NCBI RefSeq assembly: GCF_001039355.2
Contig: NW_019775569.1
Span: 153,727-217,726 of the forward strand
Reading direction: 5' to 3'
DNA length: 64,000 nt
From: Lingula anatina
Lineage: Eukaryota > Brachiopoda > Lingulata > Lingulida > Lingulidae
In this document: positions 47,513 to 61,500 of the stretch, piece by piece
Position numbering within the stretch: the stretch's first letter is position 1
How the letters are laid out: each line of letters opens with the position of its first letter
Notes under the pieces: generated by a model
Databases searched by the model: none
What the model saw: only the letters and a program-made list of their open reading frames with translations
Told to the model about the DNA's origin: nothing
Made by a program: the position numbers and the translations under genes

Positions 47513-50500
47513 TTAATTATATCCAAGCTGCAGATCCAAGGTATCCATCTCTTCTCGCAAGTGGTCAATAAGATTGTTTATTTCTGACACCCTCATTCGA
47601 TTTCTCTTCACCTCCTCTTCCTCGTGTATCTTTGTCATGAGCTGTGACATCCACTGGTTGATCCTGGTCACTATGTCATCTTCTCTGTTGTCTATCTTTA
47701 GTAAGTGGATATCATGAGAACTACTCACTGCATTGATGATTGTGTCCTTGTCAACAAACAACTGAAAAGAAGGGAAAATTAAGTTACACTTACAGTTAAT
47801 TGCACATTAAAACAAAACATTTGCATAATGGGAGGTATTCTAACCAAGATTTTTTGCCAAATTTACCATCAGTTTAAAAAATGATGTAGCTTTTTCTTTT
47901 GCAAAGTGTTGTGCAATTTAGACTGGAAAGTTATAAATATACTGCACTAATGCCTGTACACTACAAAGATTGACACAAGAAGCAAATGGTTAATCACGTG
48001 TAAACTTGGCTTTAGTTAGAGTAAACATTTTGAAAATAAGATTTACCAGTCTGAGATCTTCCGGGATTTCCTCATCCAGTTCATTCTTCACTACCTTCTC
48101 CAGGGTGACAATAGATATTTCCAGTAGTTTCTCATGGTGTATGTTCTCCAGGTCTCTCAGGGCAGAAATGTGACCCTGACAGTTCTCTATGAAACTTGAG
48201 ACCAAATCGGACAGATTTCTTTCAAAGTCCTTGGTGGCTTCCTAAATTTGAGGATATATCAGTCTTTGATTAGTATCAACTTTGTATCGTCTTTGCCATA
48301 TAGCAATTTCGTGTCATAAAAGAAGTTACCATTAAAAACATTTTAGAAATACACTCATTTAATTATTATTTTTTTCTTGATTAATGCCTAGGTAAATTTA
48401 TACCTCTAACTGATCCACCAATTGTAGCTCCAGTCCCATTAGTTTATCCCACAGTTCCTGGAGACGTTTGTTGTACTCTGTGATCTTGTTATCCAACACT
48501 TGCTGGTCTGTCAGATGTGTTAACTCTTGGAACAGCTGAAAAATTAAATATTTTCCAATACTTCACCCATTTTGTGTTTTCCTTTTTCTTGATTTATGAT
48601 TTTTATTTACTCAAAAAAGTACCCTCTGATATAAAGCCAAATGTATTTTTACAATTTTCAACAAAAAATTTTTGGAGAATATCAAATTTCATTAGCTGTT
48701 ACTGTATGCCCAGTATAGTGGTCAGTCTTCTGGTGTTGTATGAAATGTCTTCACTTGTATAACATAACTGTATCCAGCATCATCAAATGCATCAGAAAAC
48801 ACCAATAATACTGATTATATTACTAATTATATTTGCAATGCTCACCCTCTTCTTATATTCCATAAATTGGTTTATCTGTTTCATTCCCATTTCCTTGTTT
48901 TCCCTCTTTGCCTCTTCAATGCAGTCCCAGAACTGATTAACTTCCTCCATTCGTCTTTCATGCTCTTGGAGACCATATTCAAATATTTGGTGACATGTAG
49001 CCACATACTTTTCTTTATAAGTACAAATGAGTCAAGGAGAAAAAATGAACACAAAGGTGAAAATATAAAGCAGCAATAATTTGCCAACAGTCTATAAAAT
49101 TAATAATAATACAAAATGGTCTGTATAATAGTGTCAACCTTCATAAATTACTTTCTTTGATGTAAGTGTAGAAGATCATAAAATACTAAAAAAAAAAAAC
49201 ATTTTCAAATGCTGATAAAAAAAACAAAAAGATTTATAAAAGGATATACAACAAGCATTTCATCCACCCCAGGCATGTCAGCCAGTTTCTGTCCTTCAGC
49301 ATCTTCTGTGTACATAGCATGGAACAATGCAGGGCCATCCATATTCTCAACATAGGCAGCCTATAAAATACAGTAATTATATATCTGTTATATTATGTAG
49401 AACAGAAAAAATTTTAAAAGCATAGAAAAAGCACATTTAATACAAAAGCACTGTTTGAAAATAGAATCTGTTCAAAGAGAAGAAAAAAATATGTTTCTTT
49501 CCAACTGAAAAAATATTTTGTTGATGTTGGCAACAATAACAATTGTGAAGACTTGCAAAATAATAATAATAAATGACACACAACACTGGCAACAAGATTA
49601 CTTTGGAAACAGTGGTAAAGATCAGGACAGTGATACATCAAGACATGTTATCACAGAGAACAAATTCATTACAATCATGAATGGCGTCAGAATGGACACT
49701 GCTACAACAGTGCTAGATGACAACTAACACAAGTATTCAAACATTCACCTTATGTAGATTGTGTTCTTTTTCTTTGGCTTGCCTCTCTTCCTCTTTCTTA
49801 TTTTCCACTTCTTCGTTGTGTGTAAGTTCTTCAATTGCTAAGTGATATTTCTCATTTGCAGCAGCCCGCTGTGAAAAAAAAAGAGTTAACCCATAAAATG
49901 AGAAATACGAATGTTGAAATATCTTAGTGAAATTTTAACATTATATTATATTATAGCTGACTGATGCTTAACTGATAAGGATTCCTAACATTGCAGAATT
50001 TCAGTAAAAAATCTACAGCATAGTCTGCCATGAGATTCACTTACTGTATTTTCATCTATTAACCTGTAGTCAAGATAATCTAGAGATGGGAGATATGCAA
50101 TGATAAATGGTCTGTAGTCTTGATTCTCAGTATACACAGCTTCTGAACCATCCTCTGGGTTTTCTTCCTGGACACACACTTTACAAAATGGATTTCCATT
50201 CAAATTTAAAGTTTTCAGTCTTTTGAATCTCCTTAAATAAATAACCTGTAATGAGAAAGGAAAACCACATGCATGGGCTGTAATGACAAAATGGTACCAA
50301 TACAGAATGAAAATAATTTTACTTTTGAAAGAGAAATGAAAGAGATGCATAAAAGGTGGTCCATGATTTTCAGTTTTCAACAATTAACCACCTTATGATA
50401 TTACACAGGTTCTTAAAGATATCAATAAGTGCAGATTTTCAGTTTCTGATAAAATTTCAAAACAATATTATTTTGAATGTAAAAATTCTTTTCATTTATT

Positions 50501-51500
50501 TATGGGGAATATTTTGTACAGCATTTCAGTTTTTAGTATATTTAAAGAGCATTGAATTTGTTTAATAAATTAAATCTTTTCCTGGCTTTAGTTTTCTCAC
50601 AAACTTACATTTTCTAATTCATCCAATTCATTGTTTCCTATAGAGAAGACCTGCAAGTCAGGTAGACAGTCCATGTTTTCTATTTTGGAAATTCTATTGT
50701 TGTATAATGTCAAATCCTGGAGTTTTGTTAATTTCTCCAAGCCTTCAATAGCTTCTATGTTGTTGAATGATAAGTCTGAAAAATAAAAATGTGTTTGCCA
50801 TAGCAAATGTTATTCTACCACTTATCAACATCCTATGAAGATTTAGCTTACATTTATATAGAAATTACAACATTAAAGAAGCCGAGAAGAGTGGGATTGG
50901 CATAATTTCATTGATTCATCAAACAAACATAACTTTTCCTACTTTTTAATAATATATCTACCTAGCCATATCAGGTTGGTCAGTGTGTCTAGTCCCTCTA
51001 TCTTTTCTATAATGTTGTTGTCCAGCTGCAACTTGGTCAAACTGTCAAAGCACCAAAGATTGTCTATCTTCAAAATATCTGAAAATGAATAAAATAAGTA
51101 TGCCTAGATGCATATAACATTACATTACAAAAGGGTTCTTGCTTGCTGAAACCAAGAAACTATCAAACAAGTGGTAATATTACCATGTGCATGACATATC
51201 AAAAATGTTACAACTGACCGTATGTCTAATAAAACAAATAACAGCATTTAATATCAAAATTTTTACAGTTATATAATAAACTACTGCTTAGAACGAAAAT
51301 TTCAATTAGCGTTTGAACAAAAACTTAGATCAATTCCTACTTTTAAAATCCAATCTGAGTGACTTGACATCTGCAAAATCAATTCCCTCAGCTTTGGCAA
51401 TCCTGCCAGCCTCCTCTTTGGGTCCCTGTTCCTCCACTGCTTTATGGAGCATATCATCATCTATCACAGATGGCTCCACTGTGTCATACAGCCGGCTCAT
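47513..51500 (-). CDS. DRC3: Dynein regulatory complex subunit 3 (DRC3/LRRC48)
   Basis: Ten coding exons on the minus strand: 51341-51500, 50962-51078, 50609-50775, 50045-50245, 49749-49868, 49248-49360, 48846-49020, 48404-48535, 48047-48241, 47513-47761; 542 aa (human about 523). Known role: part of the nexin-dynein regulatory complex between outer doublets of motile cilia. N-terminus [18 protein letters not shown], leucine-rich repeats at about residues 44-190 ([36 protein letters not shown]), cap [14 protein letters not shown], then coiled coil with LFVDKDTI and [15 protein letters not shown] near the end. Intron 6 is AT-AC (U12 type). A probable 5' non-coding exon lies at 52298 to about 52345. 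A possible poly(A) signal on the minus strand is at 47368-47373. Confidence 0.96.
49021..49247 (-). other. U12-type AT-AC intron of DRC3
   Basis: Reading on the minus strand, the intron starts ATATCCTTTT (49247 downward), which equals the U12 AT-AC 5' splice site consensus. It ends with a branch-site-like CTCCTTGAC about 10 bases before the terminal AC (49021-49022). Joining GT|T across it gives VVYKEKYV, collinear in length with the DRC3 family (human LETYKDKFV). No AG acceptor that would keep those residues exists in the region. Confidence 0.92.
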
Positions 51501-52562
51501 TTTGAACTACTGGAACTCCAGTACCTACTAATTAAAGCACAAATATCAATATAAAATCCTTCCACTGAGTTATACATGTACTTAAAAAATTACCTCCAGA
51601 AGAATGCTAGACAGTAAAGACTTCTTCAGTTTTTGGTCTGACATGCAATGCAGGTAAGACCTCTATCACCCTATGTTAGAAACCCTAACTATATGTGGTA
51701 TCACTTACAAATGACACGCTTAGAAACACTTTTGGATAACTGGAATAAAAAGAGTAAAATGTTATCAAACTTGTTCATAAACCGATACAAAATGACTTTA
51801 TTTGTGAATGACATGCTTTAAAGTGCAATGCAGGACACACAGTGAAACCAGGATGTGGATATATGTAACGTTAAGTTTTTTGTAACATAGGTGTTATGTG
51901 GCCTTGTCTGCAATAAGAACCTTGCAATGCATGTAACTTTAGTTTTAAGACCGAAAACTGAGGCATCTATAGAAGCCGATTACTCAGATTGTCTTGAAAA
52001 CTTTTGTCTCAGTCAAGTTTCTGTGCACACGATCAACTCGTCCACATAAAAATTAAATTATTGGTTTGACATATGCATAGTCTGGAGAAAAAAATGCCAA
52101 TGCTATATCTGCCGATATCAGTCATTTCAATCCACTTTGTGCATACGGATAATTTATGTGCTAATGTATTTCACGTAAAAAAAACAAAGGGAAATAGAAG
52201 TACTGCTATATGGAGGTGGGTGCCTTTTTTCGTTTTCATATGACAGAAATTTTATGGAAATATACGAGTCGCATTAAAATAAAAACAAGAAATTTACCTT
52301 GCTTTGAAAAAATCGTCGTATTCGAAGTCCTCTAATATGGCGCCTGTTGTCAAGGTGATGGTTTAAATTACCCGAAAGTCTCGAAATGTTTTTTTATTTT
52401 ATTAATTCAAAACCCTCTATAGATAAGATATTATTACTTTTTTAAATTATTTTCTTTTCTTTTTGGCACTAGTAATGATAAATAAATTCGTTTTAAGTTG
52501 ACGAGGATTCGAGAAATCATGTGACATGACGTCATTCACTAATCTCATCTCTCAATATCAAG
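51501..52562. promoter_or_regulatory. Divergent promoter of DRC3 and TOM1-like
   Basis: The two start codons are 1062 bp apart, facing away from each other. A perfect palindromic CRE, TGACGTCA, is at 52527-52534, 29 bases upstream of the TOM1-like ATG. Near the likely DRC3 transcription start there is AATATGGCGCC (YY1-like) followed by GTTGTCAAGGTGAT (52345-52358), which has one good half of an RFX X-box, as expected for a cilium gene; the other half is poor. Confidence 0.55.
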
Positions 52563-55500
52563 ATGTCGTTCTTCGCTGGAAATCCCTTTACCACCCCGGT
52601 GGGACAGAGGGTTGGTGAGTAACTTATAAAAATCACGTGGAATGCATAGCAATATTTGTATATTTGCTAGCGGTATGGGGTTATTGAGGTAACTTCGAGC
52701 GGTATTTCTGAAAAGACTAAATTATCCTCAATGTTTACATCCAATCTGACCGGCGATATTGTCAGTGTATCTGCGAGACAGAGCTGCTTCGAAGCAGCAA
52801 ACATTAAACTTGTCATCCTGGGTCAAATATGCATGCATGTTTGTATTTAAGACAACGCAGAATGTTGAATTTGTAACTGCGTTTTACCCAAAATGGAGCG
52901 ACCTTGAAAGCTGTTGGCATTAAGTACAATTGTGAATCTGAATGGAGGTTGTTTTATCACCTGATGTGATAATCTGAGTCACAGCCTTAAATGACACGGG
53001 GGTATAACAGCCTTCATGTCACAATTTGTGATGCAAAAGTGAAATTCCATGAATAAGATTTGAAAAAGGGATTAGTTGCACCTTTTTGAGCCATCAGCCA
53101 ATGTTTGTCCATGTCACCAAGATTTCTAGTCTAAATTCAGAGATGGAAAATTTGGTACATCTGCAGTATTCCCCCAATTCTATAAGACTTTGATTTTTAA
53201 TGTTTTGCTATTACAGAATATCATGCATCTTAACAAGAAACTTCAACCCCTTTCAGATATTATGGTAGTGCAAGTTTCATGCACTCCTGTTTAGAATCTC
53301 TGATATGCACTATTTGTGCCAACTTACGTAAGATACAGGTGTCTATAAATATTTGTGTGTCGACCATATAATGGAAGCTCTCAAATCTGTCTAACTCTCA
53401 CCTCTTCAAGTCGCCCACTCATGAAAAGTCGACCAGTCTTGCTGTCAACAGAGCTGTTAATGAGGATCCATTTATGGAGTCACATTTTAATGTGCAATAT
53501 GGTGCAATGCAATATCATATACTGGAAAAACTACTCTGGACACGAGAAATGAGTTATTCACAAGAAAATAAGCTGATATAAAAGCAAAATATTTTTCTAG
53601 GTAATCGATACTGATAACATGACTTTATGATTTGTTTATAAACATAAATGTATAATCAGGTCAATGTCATCTGTCATATGAAGAGCTACTAGGGCAATAA
53701 ATAGAACATAACAGGTATGAAATTTTGAGAGTTGAGGCTATATCAGGGGTAAAAATTTTTTGTAACTTTTTTGTTCAAACAGGGCATAAGTTAACTGTAA
53801 AAGCTTGAAGAATGTTAGTAAATTGCCAAACTAATCCAAACTACTTGAATAGAAAAGACATTTGTCAAATTTACCACATAACTGAATTTTGAAAACTTGT
53901 TCTAAGTAGGATGTGGGAGGAGGTACTTTAAAAGTACCAAAAATTTGTTGAGTTGATAGCCTAATTATGATATATATATAGGATAAATCATAATGAATTT
54001 TCAACCAAATCCAAAAGACATGGTTGAATAGCAGCATACTAGTAAGTACTAGATAATCATCAGTGTTAATTTAACTATCAATGTGAATCAAAAAATAATT
54101 TTTCATGTAATGTTATTTGGCTGCTTACGAAAGAGTTTAAAAATACTATGAAAAGTTAACACATTTACATTCACAAATGTAAATAGTAGGGGATAGCATT
54201 GGAGACATGTATAAGCATGGGAATATCACAAAAACATAAGACTTTACCATGACAAAGTAAAATATTTGGTTCAGTTTTAAAGATTGATGCATGTATTTTT
54301 TTCAAGACATAGCAACTATGATAACTCCATAAGAGTGCTCCTGCAGCAGGTTCATTTTCAATGCCTTTTTTTGTATTAAATGATATCGTTTATGTAAAGG
54401 TAGTTGTGCAATTTTAAAATCACTTAATATTCATAAGATATATGTATTCTTATTCAGCAGTACTTTGTATTCTCACAAATATAACATGTTTTGGCAGATA
54501 AAATGATCTGAGTTAGATTATTCTCAGCAAGTGACCAAGTTACTTCAGATAAATAATCAACATGCTTACGTGTAGAGGAAAAAGACAAAGTACCAGGTGT
54601 AACTGATATGTGACATGGATCGTGGAAGTAGCATTTCCTTAAATGCATTTAGTTTGATAACAGTTATTTATAGATGCAGGTGTTGCACGTAGGCAATTGA
54701 AATGTCAACATTCTCTTAGGACTAACGTAAAATTCAAAATGTTACAGAGAAATATGTTAATTTGTTAATCCATTATTTTTTTACAGACCAGGCCACTGAT
54801 GCCTCCATGGCATCTGAGAACTGGGCCCTGAACATGGAGATATGTGACATAATCAATGAAACAGATGAAGGGTAAGTTTAAGGACTTATCAATATTGGAT
54901 TAAAGGTTTGCCAAAAATAATAGACTTAATTAGGTACAGGACATTAAACTTCAAAATGTACAGAATTTGAATCAGATTTACTTTTACACTGAGTGTTAAC
55001 TTTTAAATTGTTCATGTTTTCTGTGACTCTTTATTTTGGCATATTTTCATGAATGACATGTTGGGAGCTTCAGTCAGCTCTTCCTAATTGATAAATGGTA
55101 AAATATGAAAGTGATTTAGAATGGGGTGTATGCTTATAAGTTATATTACGAATAATGTGTATAAAAAGTAGGAATCGAGAATGCTTTGGAACTGAGCTAT
55201 TAGTATGTGAGTGCTATTGAGTGCTGCTTCAAGCTAACTAAAATTAAGCTATAATTCACATTATTGATTTTTGAAAATGTTCCTGTAGACAGTTGCCTTA
55301 CATTCTTAGACATTGCAGGCTGGGCAACATGTGATATAATTCATATTATTGATTGGATTAATTTCTAGTCATAGATGTTCTCAAATAGTTCACAATCTGC
55401 TGGATAAATGATATTATTTTATAAGTCTTGATATTGATCTGATTAATATTTGTGGAGAATTACACAAAGGTCTACAATTCTTAGACACTTAAGTGATGAA

Positions 55501-58500
55501 GAAGAATATCAGTGGTGTTATCGATTATGTTGATATCATATCCATAGATGTTCCAGAGATGGTTATTATATAACAAAGCGCCTCGGTCTCAAAATAAATT
55601 TTAGTATACTATAACTTCTACTGCCCTCTAGACTTGGGTGGAGGGGCTAAAAAGAACCATAGTTTTGATAGGAAAAGGTCTGTGCTGAAACAAAATTTGA
55701 TCTGGAGAACTAGGTACTATGCCATTTCTCAAGTTGGGTCTACTAAAGAGATAAATGATAAAGGTCCACTTATTCAGAAAAAGGAGCCCCTTTGAAATTG
55801 CTAGCTACAGGACTGCTCTAATAGTAATGTAAATTATATTTATGTGCAAATAATACATTATATCAACAAATTTGTAAAGACATTTATTTATTCCAGCCCC
55901 AGAGATGCCATCAAGGCATTGCGCAAGAAACTGACCAATAATGTTGGCAAGAACTGGACGGTGGTGATGTACACCCTGACGGTAAGGAATAAGAAGACAT
56001 TGGTGTTGTCATGACAGTTCACATTGCTGCCTCACACAGTGGCATTCAGTCGTTATCTGCACCACTGGTGTCAAATGAAAAGAGTTTTCGCATTGCCAAA
56101 GTAATAATACATATATTTATAAAGATCACGGATATTCGGTATGTGTATTGTTGATTTTGCATTAAATTTATTTCATGAAATGTCAGTTTGAAAGCAAAAT
56201 GTGTACTCGAATTATTTGGTGTTGACACATAGCTTAAGTTTGTCTCAATATTTTTTAAATTGTGAAATACATGTGGACATTGGTCCTTTTTTTTTTGGGG
56301 GGGGGGCTCTTTGTGCTCTTGTTGTCAATAAATCATTGTATAAAACATTTTATAATTTGCTAGGTCCTAGAGACATGTGTGAAAAACTGTGGCAAAAGAT
56401 TTCACATTCTTGTGGCAAACAAGGATTTTTTACATGAGCTGGTGAAGATAATTGGACCAAAGAATGACCCTCCGACTGTTATCCAAGAGAAGATTTTGAG
56501 TTTAATACAGGTAATTCTGAGCCTTGTTAAAATATTTGAGTCCTTTATTTTTAGAACCAGAACACCACAATTATGTGTTACAGCTCCGCTTGTACTTGAG
56601 CCATCAAGTTTGTACAACTAACATTTAAAGGTTCTTATTTTATATTTCAGACTTGGTCTGATGCTTTTAAAGGTGCTGTTGAATTGAAAGAGGTAGAAAA
56701 AGTTTACCAGGAATTGAAAAGCAAAGGAATTGAGTTCCCAATGACAGATTTAGATAGTATGGCACCTATTCACACTCCAGCAAGGGTAAGATATAGAAAA
56801 CATGAAGTTAAAAATGAACAACACTCAAGGCTTTTAATTAAGCAATTTCCAAGTTAGATGAAAATTCATCAAATGACTACACTTGTTTTATGACTTGAAT
56901 TATAAAGGGGCAGAATTTCAGATAAATGAGATAATGTTGTTTCAAATTGATTAATTATGCCATCATGAAATGTGTGGTATAAATGAATGAACACAGATGG
57001 TTGAACTATACTGCACAGCTGCAAAACCACCCATCATATTAGCAGGTCCACTGGCCTCCAACATGCTATCATGTTTTTCAGTTAAGGGAGTTGTGATCAG
57101 TTAGATGATGGTGGTCACACTCTATTAAAAAAATGTCTGTGGTTTAAAGCAGCTTTTAATTGGTTACTTGCAATAATGGCTACATGTTTGAAGTTGGGGC
57201 AGCTTAATGTAATGTTATGTAAGAAGAGACTTATGTTTAGGTTATATTTTCCTTCAGACATCTTATCATGTAGTAAAATTCAAACTTGTCATTTTTCTAG
57301 ACTGTTCCAGAAATGGATCCGGCTTCCTCCCCAGTAAGACAACCTTCTTCAAGGGCGGTAAGTCAGAGTGATGATATATTTTGGTAGCAATCATTGTAAT
57401 CACATTTGAATATTTGATGTCTTTGAATGCAAAAGTGAATGGCAGACCTGGTAGCAAAAATGCCTTCATCAAAAGAGAAGAGAAATGTTACAGTGTTTAA
57501 AAGATATGGTCAGAAAGTGTGTGTGTGTGTGTGTGTAGGGGGGGGGGGGGGGGGGGAAAAAAAAAAACTAAAAAGAAAGTGTTTAAAANNNNNNNNNNNN
57601 NNNNNNNNNNNNNNNNNNNNNNNNGGGAAAGAAAAAAAGACTCAAAATGAAATGTATTAAACTGTTCAAAATCAGATATCTATGGCTGTTTAATCTTTAG
57701 GCCCAGTATGCCCCCCAGGGTCAGTACCCCCCTCAGCAGGCTCCCCAACCCCAGGGGCGTCCTCAGACTCTTCAGCAGCAACCCCCTCCACAAATGATGG
57801 GTGGACCAGTGAACCTGGCTCCAGAACAGATGGCCAAGTTGAGGAGTGAGGTGGATATTGTGATGGGAAATGTCAAGGTCTTTGGGGAAATGCTCACAGA
57901 AATGACTCCAGGGCAGGAAAACAGGGAGGACCTAGACCTACTACAGGTGGATATACCTTCAAAAATGCATGAGATTTTAATTAGAAAAGGCAGTTGAAGA
58001 AAGTGAAATATTGTAGATAATGTGCTTATTATATTTTTAATCCTGTTGTGAATGTATGTTTGGTAATTATCAGTAAAAAAGATTAAATTTTCAGTAGTTT
58101 TTAAATTACATGTGGTGTGAGTGAACATGTAATGTACATAAATTATTACTACCAATTTTGCCACATATGCAGTCCACATGCCAAAAAGATAAACCAAATT
58201 AATTCCTTGGTCAGTCAAAAAAAATAATATATAAAACTGCACCAATTGCTGGTAATAAATTTGACCTATTTATCCATCCCTCCAGACCGTAAAAGTCCAC
58301 CAAATGATGTAGTAATTTATGATGCATTACTGCTGCATGTGCAATAGCATAATTATTTAAATGAGAGTTAGTAAAAACAACTGAAGGTTATATATAGCAC
58401 AAAAGGAAGCAGAAAATATCTGTTCATATCTTTTTGGGAAAGATGAAACTGCACCCTTTGTTATGCTAATAAAACCTATATGATGGCCTTTGATTGGGTT

Positions 58501-61500
58501 TAGTGGCAATGATTTCACATTTCAACTCACTTTAAATGCATCTTTAATTATTTTTCTCTGATTACATCACAGAATACCTGATGCTTGTTTTTTCTGTGAT
58601 TTAAGGAACTAAATCGAACTTGTCGCCAAATGCAACAAAGAATAGTGGAGTTAATAGAGAAAGTAGCAAATGAGGAAGTCACAGGTAATATTGCCTTGGT
58701 TCAGGTAATAGATGTTGTAAAGATGACATTTAAAAATAAATCAATTAATATTTATGGTAACAGGTGTCTTTTTAGGGCAATTTAACATGTATCATTGATA
58801 TGTAATTCCAAAAGCTTGGGGGGGGGGGGGGGGGATGTGGGGTGTCTGTCCACATTCACAATCTTCAAATCCTTTTTTCATCCATTTTATTAAATTACCA
58901 CTAAACTTTCACACTTTAAGTCTGTGACGCGATAGTTCCTTGGGTATTTTTCTCAGTTGTACTGCTTTTTAAGAATTCAAAAAAGAGGGTTTCCCTGTAT
59001 GTTACAGAGGAGTTATTGAGAGTGAATGATGACCTGAACAACTCCTTCCTGAGATATGAGAGATTTGAGCGTTACAGAACAGGACAGCAGACTCCGACTT
59101 CAGAGCAGGTACCTCCCCCCCAGCAGCCTGCTCAAAACTTCCTCCCCCCATCATACCCAGCTACACAAGCTACACAACCTCCCACACAACCTGTAAGTAT
59201 TCTACAGCCTCAGTGCTTTTGTTGTTTTATTTTGTTGTTATCTCCCTTTTAAAAGTAAGTTTTTGTCCCCACCTTTTCTTTACAACGATATTTGAAGCCC
59301 TTGGAATTTATTCCCAATTTGAAAAAAAAAAAAATCAAAAATAAAATTTTCCTACTCCTTTGCAGTGGAAGGGTTCTTGCAACATGTCACAATACTAAAT
59401 AGTATGAAAAATATCAATTCTGATGGGGTTTTTTTTTTCTAATCAGGGTGATGTGACTTAAATAGTGAGTATCATAAGTTAAGATATTGTGAATGTGGTT
59501 TAGGTCATGGCTCACCATATTGTCAGTGACTGAATTCTTTTTCAGTTTTTCTTTTAGAAGATACCAGGACATCTAAAAGTGTCACTATCTAAATTCAACC
59601 TTAAATGTCTGTTCTGACTTCTTGTAGGCAACAGCTTCATTGATAGACTTTGGAGACACTCCCTCTTCTGAACCACAAGGTGCAAATCCAAATGACATCC
59701 ATGTTCGTCTAGCCAATATGAGTATGTAAAGTACTTGATTACTTGTGTATTCATGCAGTGACTCTGTTTTTAGATATGATATAACTCTGTTGCTAGAAAT
59801 TCATCTTAAAAAATTAATTGGCACTGCTCTTATAAGAAAATCTGCTGATTTAGTTTCAGTTTTAATGACTGCTTATTTATTACTAATGAAGGATATAAAC
59901 TGTAAAAATATAAACTGTAAAAAATATTTCTGTTTTTTATTAATGCACTATTAAGTCTTTGACACCATGTTTTAATAATACCAGATTATACCAGAGTCAA
60001 AAAATTGGTAAATATCCAACACATTGTTTTCATTTAAACCTAGGAGATCAAATTATGCTATTTGTTGGACACTCAATTAATCAGTCAATATCTATTCAGA
60101 TGTAGGAGGAAATAGTGTCAGTTCTACGCTGAATGCTCTAGATAGAACTGGTGCTAGCACGGCCCAGGATGAGGAGTTTGACATGTTTGCTCAGTCGCGG
60201 CAATCTTTTGAACAGAATAAACAGCAACTGAATGATAGGTGAGCACTTGACCCTGATTAACTGAAAAAAAATATATTATTCCAGGAAGTAATTTTTTTAA
60301 AAAATTGGTGTCTGGGGTAGGTTTGTGAAACGTCTGTCTGCATAAATACCTGACTCAGAATTACAAAATCAAACATCTTCAAGTTTCTTTGAGCTAGTCT
60401 GAAAATTGTTCTTGTTAATTGGGAGCTTTAAATACTAAAAGTGCAGTCATTTAGTCAGTTATTGTATTTGTTGGAAAGAAACACGGTAAGAATGTTTTGT
60501 AACTATAAGTAAGCTGTTGTGATGAATTTAAAAATGACGGTTTTATAATCAGTTTCTTCATAATTCTTTTGATAATCTTTGTGTTGTCTCATTCCAAGGT
60601 CGTATAACTACGATGCTCAAAACAAGCAAGACAGTTTTACAGGTGGACTGGGAGCCGCCGTGTCAGCTAAAACTAATCCTAATGCTGGAAATGTAAGTTT
60701 GCAAATCTTGCCTATTATAGTAACTCCTAAAATATGGTTGAAATTGCTGTATTTTGATGCAGAAGAATTTACATTTTCATTAAATTTAGTGATGATATAA
60801 TGAATTTCCAAGTATAGTTATGGGGCTGAAAGGGTTTGTAGAGTAGATGAATGAGAGCTCTAGCATCATTTCCTTGAGGCAGGTGACCTTACTAAGCATT
60901 TGACAGTGACTTTCTCAGTTAAATAATACAAATAAATGCAGTATATCCTAATTGCAGTCTTTCTTTCTTGTCAATAAATGTTTTCATGAGAAAAAAACAA
61001 TTTTTGAGTGTGTTAAGCTCATCAGAAATGGCTCAGTTTGCTATTTAGAAAAAATATAGTTCGAGGCAAGTGCCAGAGCTCCTATAATAATTCATGGTGG
61101 GAATCTGAGGAAAAATGGAAATTAAATTTAGATGACTGCTTTTGTTTTTGTACCACCAGGAAGAGGATGATGAACCAGAGGTAATGGGCCTTACAGTTAC
61201 ACCATAGTAGAACTGTAGACTCACCAAAATTGAATTTAATATTCTCACTACTAACAACTTCTTTTTTTAGTTTGGGAACTAGATCAGCTAGGTCAGCCTG
61301 GCTTGGTTATGCTTTGTTTTTCTTTCATATTACAATTTGATATTTACTTTTCATATTTTAGATTTCATTTTGGAGTTTGAGCATTCACTGATTCTTTTCT
61401 AACAGTTTTATAGATTTTATATTTAAGAGCACATTGATTGGACTTATCTCCTATTGTGTTATATATTCTGTGTATATCATGCTTGTAGACATAGCTGCAG

